Shown piece after piece: positions 14,320-14,579 of a DNA stretch of 14,579 nt; positions within the stretch are counted from its first letter, which is position 1, and every line of letters starts with the position of its first letter. A program made the position numbers and the translations under genes. The stretch comes from Acetobacteraceae bacterium (GTDB lineage Bacteria > Pseudomonadota > Alphaproteobacteria > Acetobacterales > Acetobacteraceae). Under the pieces are notes generated by a model. The model was not told the DNA's origin and did not search any database. It worked only from the letters and a program-made list of their open reading frames with translations. The DNA lies in contig DAHWNE010000106.1 of assembly GCA_027340195.1 (NCBI GenBank), positions 1 to 14,579 on the forward strand, written 5' to 3'.

Positions 14320-14579
14320 CAGCCGTGCGACCGCTTGTCGGTGACCGCCGCCATCCTGGTTTCCAGATCGATCTGGGTCTCCAGGAACAGTTGTTCGGGT
14401 ACCGGTTGCGCCCACATTTCGCCGCGGATCTCGAAGCGCAGGGTGGGGATGGCGCTGTCGGTCCCGCTGGCATGGGCGACGCGCACGCTGATGCTGTCGG
14501 GCTGGATGCGCGGCTCGAAGGCGCGGATCGCGGCGGCGATGTCCTTGTCGATTCCACCCAGCCTGCCGCCGATGCCGGT
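14319..14579 (-). CDS. tssE: T6SS baseplate subunit TssE (gp25-like), 3' part only
   Basis: This is the C-terminal 86 residues of a gene cut by the window edge. On the - strand the frame reads GGIDKDIAAAIRAFEPRIQP, then DSISVRVAHASGTDSAIPTL and RFEIRGEMWAQPVPEQLFLE, ending with DLETRMAAVTDKRSHG and TGA. The FEPRI segment followed by a V-x-V strand and a final FEIRGE/LFLETQIDLE strand-helix end are typical of the GPW/gp25 domain of TssE, a homologue of phage T4 gp25 that nucleates sheath assembly on the baseplate. The stop shares a base with the tssF start. The gene is identified mostly by its position before tssF and by this domain. The start and N-terminus lie beyond 14579. Confidence 0.88.
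   Translation of the reverse strand, partial: TGIGGRLGGIDKDIAAAIRAFEPRIQPDSISVRVAHASGTDSAIPTLRFEIRGEMWAQPVPEQLFLETQIDLETRMAAVTDKRSHG

Noticed and set aside
14320..14415. A longer TssF start at 14415
   Set aside because: The extra 32 residues are in the wrong frame over the tssE 3' end. The conserved TssF N-terminus begins at the ATG at 14319.
1..14579. CRISPR arrays, tRNA or rRNA genes, insertion sequences, riboswitches
   Set aside because: No regularly spaced repeats, cloverleaf-like sequence, rRNA-like segment, transposase or riboswitch-like leader was recognised by eye on either strand.

Overview
The window is GC-rich throughout (by eye, with strongly G/C-ending codons in every real gene) and almost fully coding. 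It has a type VI secretion (T6SS) block, a type I-like sulfide:quinone oxidoreductase, a BigR/SqrR-type ArsR repressor and a DUF6362 phage-type gene. This mix fits an alphaproteobacterium, most plausibly Rhodospirillales/Acetobacteraceae. The taxonomic call is inference; there is no rRNA or other marker here.

Left edge (1-764, + strand): a small phage-like pair. A roughly 64-codon gene is interrupted by an apparent one-base frameshift, and a DUF6362 helix-turn-helix-like protein follows. The second gene runs tail-to-tail into the next block with a 41-bp overlap.

Centre (724-7755): two divergent operons around one intergenic region form a sulfide/persulfide module. Leftward: sulfide:quinone oxidoreductase (sqr), thioredoxin 2 (trxC) and a small YgaP-like DUF2892 membrane protein. 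Rightward: a BigR/SqrR-like repressor with its two redox cysteines 66 residues apart, a single-domain rhodanese, an RND membrane fusion protein and an RND permease, with overlapping stops and starts from the rhodanese on. Between the operons lies a 32-bp dyad. Two candidate sigma-70-type promoters, one per strand and each with a 17-bp spacer, are interlocked over this same dyad. The predicted start of the repressor mRNA falls on its ATG, so that message may be leaderless. The likely logic is that reactive sulfur oxidises the repressor and derepresses both operons: SQR oxidises sulfide to sulfane sulfur, thioredoxin and rhodanese handle the persulfide, and the RND pump may export a sulfur product or thiol-reactive compound. 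A pump in place of the usual persulfide dioxygenase or TauE-type exporter is the most interesting point.

Right (7824-14579): a lone + strand extradiol (VOC) dioxygenase with all metal ligands present is followed, after a 6-bp convergent gap, by the - strand T6SS block. In transcription order this is tssE (truncated by the window edge), tssF, tssG and clpV/tssH, all overlapping by 1-37 bp. They encode baseplate parts and the sheath-disassembly ATPase.

No tRNA, rRNA, CRISPR, transposase or replication origin was seen. No stretch of 300 bases lacks a gene; the longest gap, 2672-2775, holds the divergent promoters.
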